From the NCBI GenBank assembly GCA_001805165.1, contig MHEI01000106.1:1-6802 (forward strand): a stretch of DNA of 6,802 nt, written 5' to 3'. Made by a program: the position numbers and the translations under genes. Source of the stretch: Nitrospirae bacterium RBG_16_43_11 (GTDB lineage: Bacteria > Nitrospirota > 9FT-COMBO-42-15 > HDB-SIOI813). The notes under the pieces were generated by a model that saw only the letters and a program-made list of their open reading frames with translations, was not told where the DNA came from and made no database searches. This document shows, one piece after another, positions 6,172 to 6,802 of this stretch; position 1 is the stretch's first letter; each line of letters starts with the position of its first letter.

Positions 6172-6420
6172 TTACAGCAATAGCCTCTTCAGTATCTTCT
6201 TCTGCTCCTCAGGAGAGAAATCGTGTCCATAGAACCTGAGGAAAATATCTCTCTTGATTTCCATTGCATCTGCGTATGGGTTATCCTGCCTGATAGATGC
6301 AATTACCTGCTTGCGCGCCATGTTGAACATCGAAAATCCCATCGCCAGTCTTTCCTGCCCGCTTTTACTCATGATCATTGCATTAAACAGGTTTTGTGTT
6401 TTTACGTCTGTATCATTCAC
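6172..6420 (-). CDS. Small uncharacterised partner of the nucleotidyltransferase-like gene
   Basis: The 82-residue soluble, probably helical protein has no membrane segment or cysteine motif. Its core (KSGQERLAMGFSMFNMARK, then IKRDIFLRFYGHDFSPEE) resembles a family of small proteins I recall as 'SPEERLRMA...MF..AR...LR..LFLR.YG', often encoded next to nucleotidyltransferase-like proteins; that link is from memory. The start codon is GTG at 6420-6418, lying eight bases inside the end of the upstream gene, with AAAGG about nine bases before it; a later in-frame ATG (residue 15) would remove a conserved-looking part. The overlap implies translational coupling. It might be an antitoxin, a regulator or a binding partner, but none of these is shown by the sequence. 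Confidence 0.7.
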   Translation of the reverse strand: MNDTDVKTQNLFNAMIMSKSGQERLAMGFSMFNMARKQVIASIRQDNPYADAMEIKRDIFLRFYGHDFSPEEQKKILKRLLL

Positions 6421-6802
6421 TTTTCAGCGCCTTTCTAAAGATTTCTTCAAGTCCAAGTCTTTTTACCCAATCTCTGATATAATCCATATCCAATCCCGAA
6501 GTCATGAGCAGATTCTTTACATCCCTGATTTGCATTTCTGATAAACTGTCTTTTGCCCAATCGAGCTTTGAGAGAATGAGGTCTTCAGGAGATGTAACAT
6601 AGATCGCTAATCCTTCGAAATCAGTCAGACGTCTCCGCTCAAACTCCACCGCTCTGTATTCTATATTCTTCCTGACGATAAAGTCCACCTTCACAACTCC
6701 CTCACAATGAATAATATTAAACATCCGCCGGTTGTGGATTGCATACTTTATCATATCCCTGTCTATATAAAAATCTTCTGAAAAGAGTGATACAAGGCTA
6801 TC
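6413..6802 (-). CDS. Nucleotidyltransferase-like protein, C-terminal part (cut by window edge)
   Basis: The reading frame is open to the right window edge, giving the last 129 residues; upstream of the internal ATG at 6754 it reads DSLVSLFSEDFYIDRD, so that ATG is not the real start. Recognisable features: FNIIHCEGVVKVDFIVRK, where the aspartate in KVDF fits the third metal-binding acid of the nucleotidyltransferase fold; and VTSPEDLILSKLDWAK, like the 's-PEDlil-KL' element of AbiEii and DUF6036-type nucleotidyltransferase-like proteins. The C-terminal part (IRDVKNLLMTSGLDMDYIRDWVKRLGLEEIF) is helical. The N-terminal GGxxS...DxD catalytic motif would lie outside the window, so activity cannot be judged. 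It overlaps the 82-residue partner gene by eight bases. Confidence 0.72.
   Translation of the reverse strand, partial: DSLVSLFSEDFYIDRDMIKYAIHNRRMFNIIHCEGVVKVDFIVRKNIEYRAVEFERRRLTDFEGLAIYVTSPEDLILSKLDWAKDSLSEMQIRDVKNLLMTSGLDMDYIRDWVKRLGLEEIFRKALKSE

Overview
This is a bacterial chromosome segment with seven complete genes and two genes cut by the window edges. Base composition is moderate and A+T-leaning. The standard Shine-Dalgarno sites, two sigma70-type promoters and dispersed short palindromes fit a Gram-negative environmental bacterium. The gene types and the style of the dispersed repeats suggest something like Nitrospirota or a deltaproteobacterial lineage, but that is a weak guess from pattern memory and no gene here fixes the taxonomy.

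Layout. All genes except the helicase lie on the minus strand. Left end: a YceI-family secreted protein (N-terminal part only, 1-202), then a receiver-only response regulator (328-693), then a small protein of two ACT domains (872-1285) with its own good promoter (1317-1345). A divergent gap separates these from the only plus-strand gene, a DinG/YoaA-type iron-sulfur helicase (1436-3349). The helicase runs tail-to-tail into an unnamed two-part membrane protein (3324-4124), overlapping it by 26 bases. Beyond that are the tRNA pseudouridine synthase TruA (4230-5006), a membrane-anchored peptidase-MA-type zinc metalloprotease (5109-6014), and at the right edge an overlapping pair: a nucleotidyltransferase-like protein (6413-6802, N-terminus missing) and an 82-residue partner (6172-6420). 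No gap reaches 300 bases and I saw no tRNA, rRNA, CRISPR array, insertion sequence or phage gene.

How the genes relate. This is mostly an assortment of housekeeping and accessory genes, not one pathway. truA has its own promoter between the protease and its start codon, so it is not simply an operon member. The only tightly coupled pair is the nucleotidyltransferase-like gene and its small partner.

Most interesting points: (1) a perfect 22-bp-stem palindrome occupies most of the predicted 5' leader of truA, and a single 20/21-identical unit of the same palindrome lies 1.1 kb away, which looks like a REP-type mobile repeat family; (2) the response regulator keeps its phosphorylation site but has lost the switch lysine and much of its alpha4-beta5-alpha5 surface, and has no output domain; (3) a soluble unnamed domain is fused to a DUF2231-like membrane module; (4) the nucleotidyltransferase-like pair could be a two-gene accessory system. 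I see no convincing complete novel system inside the window.
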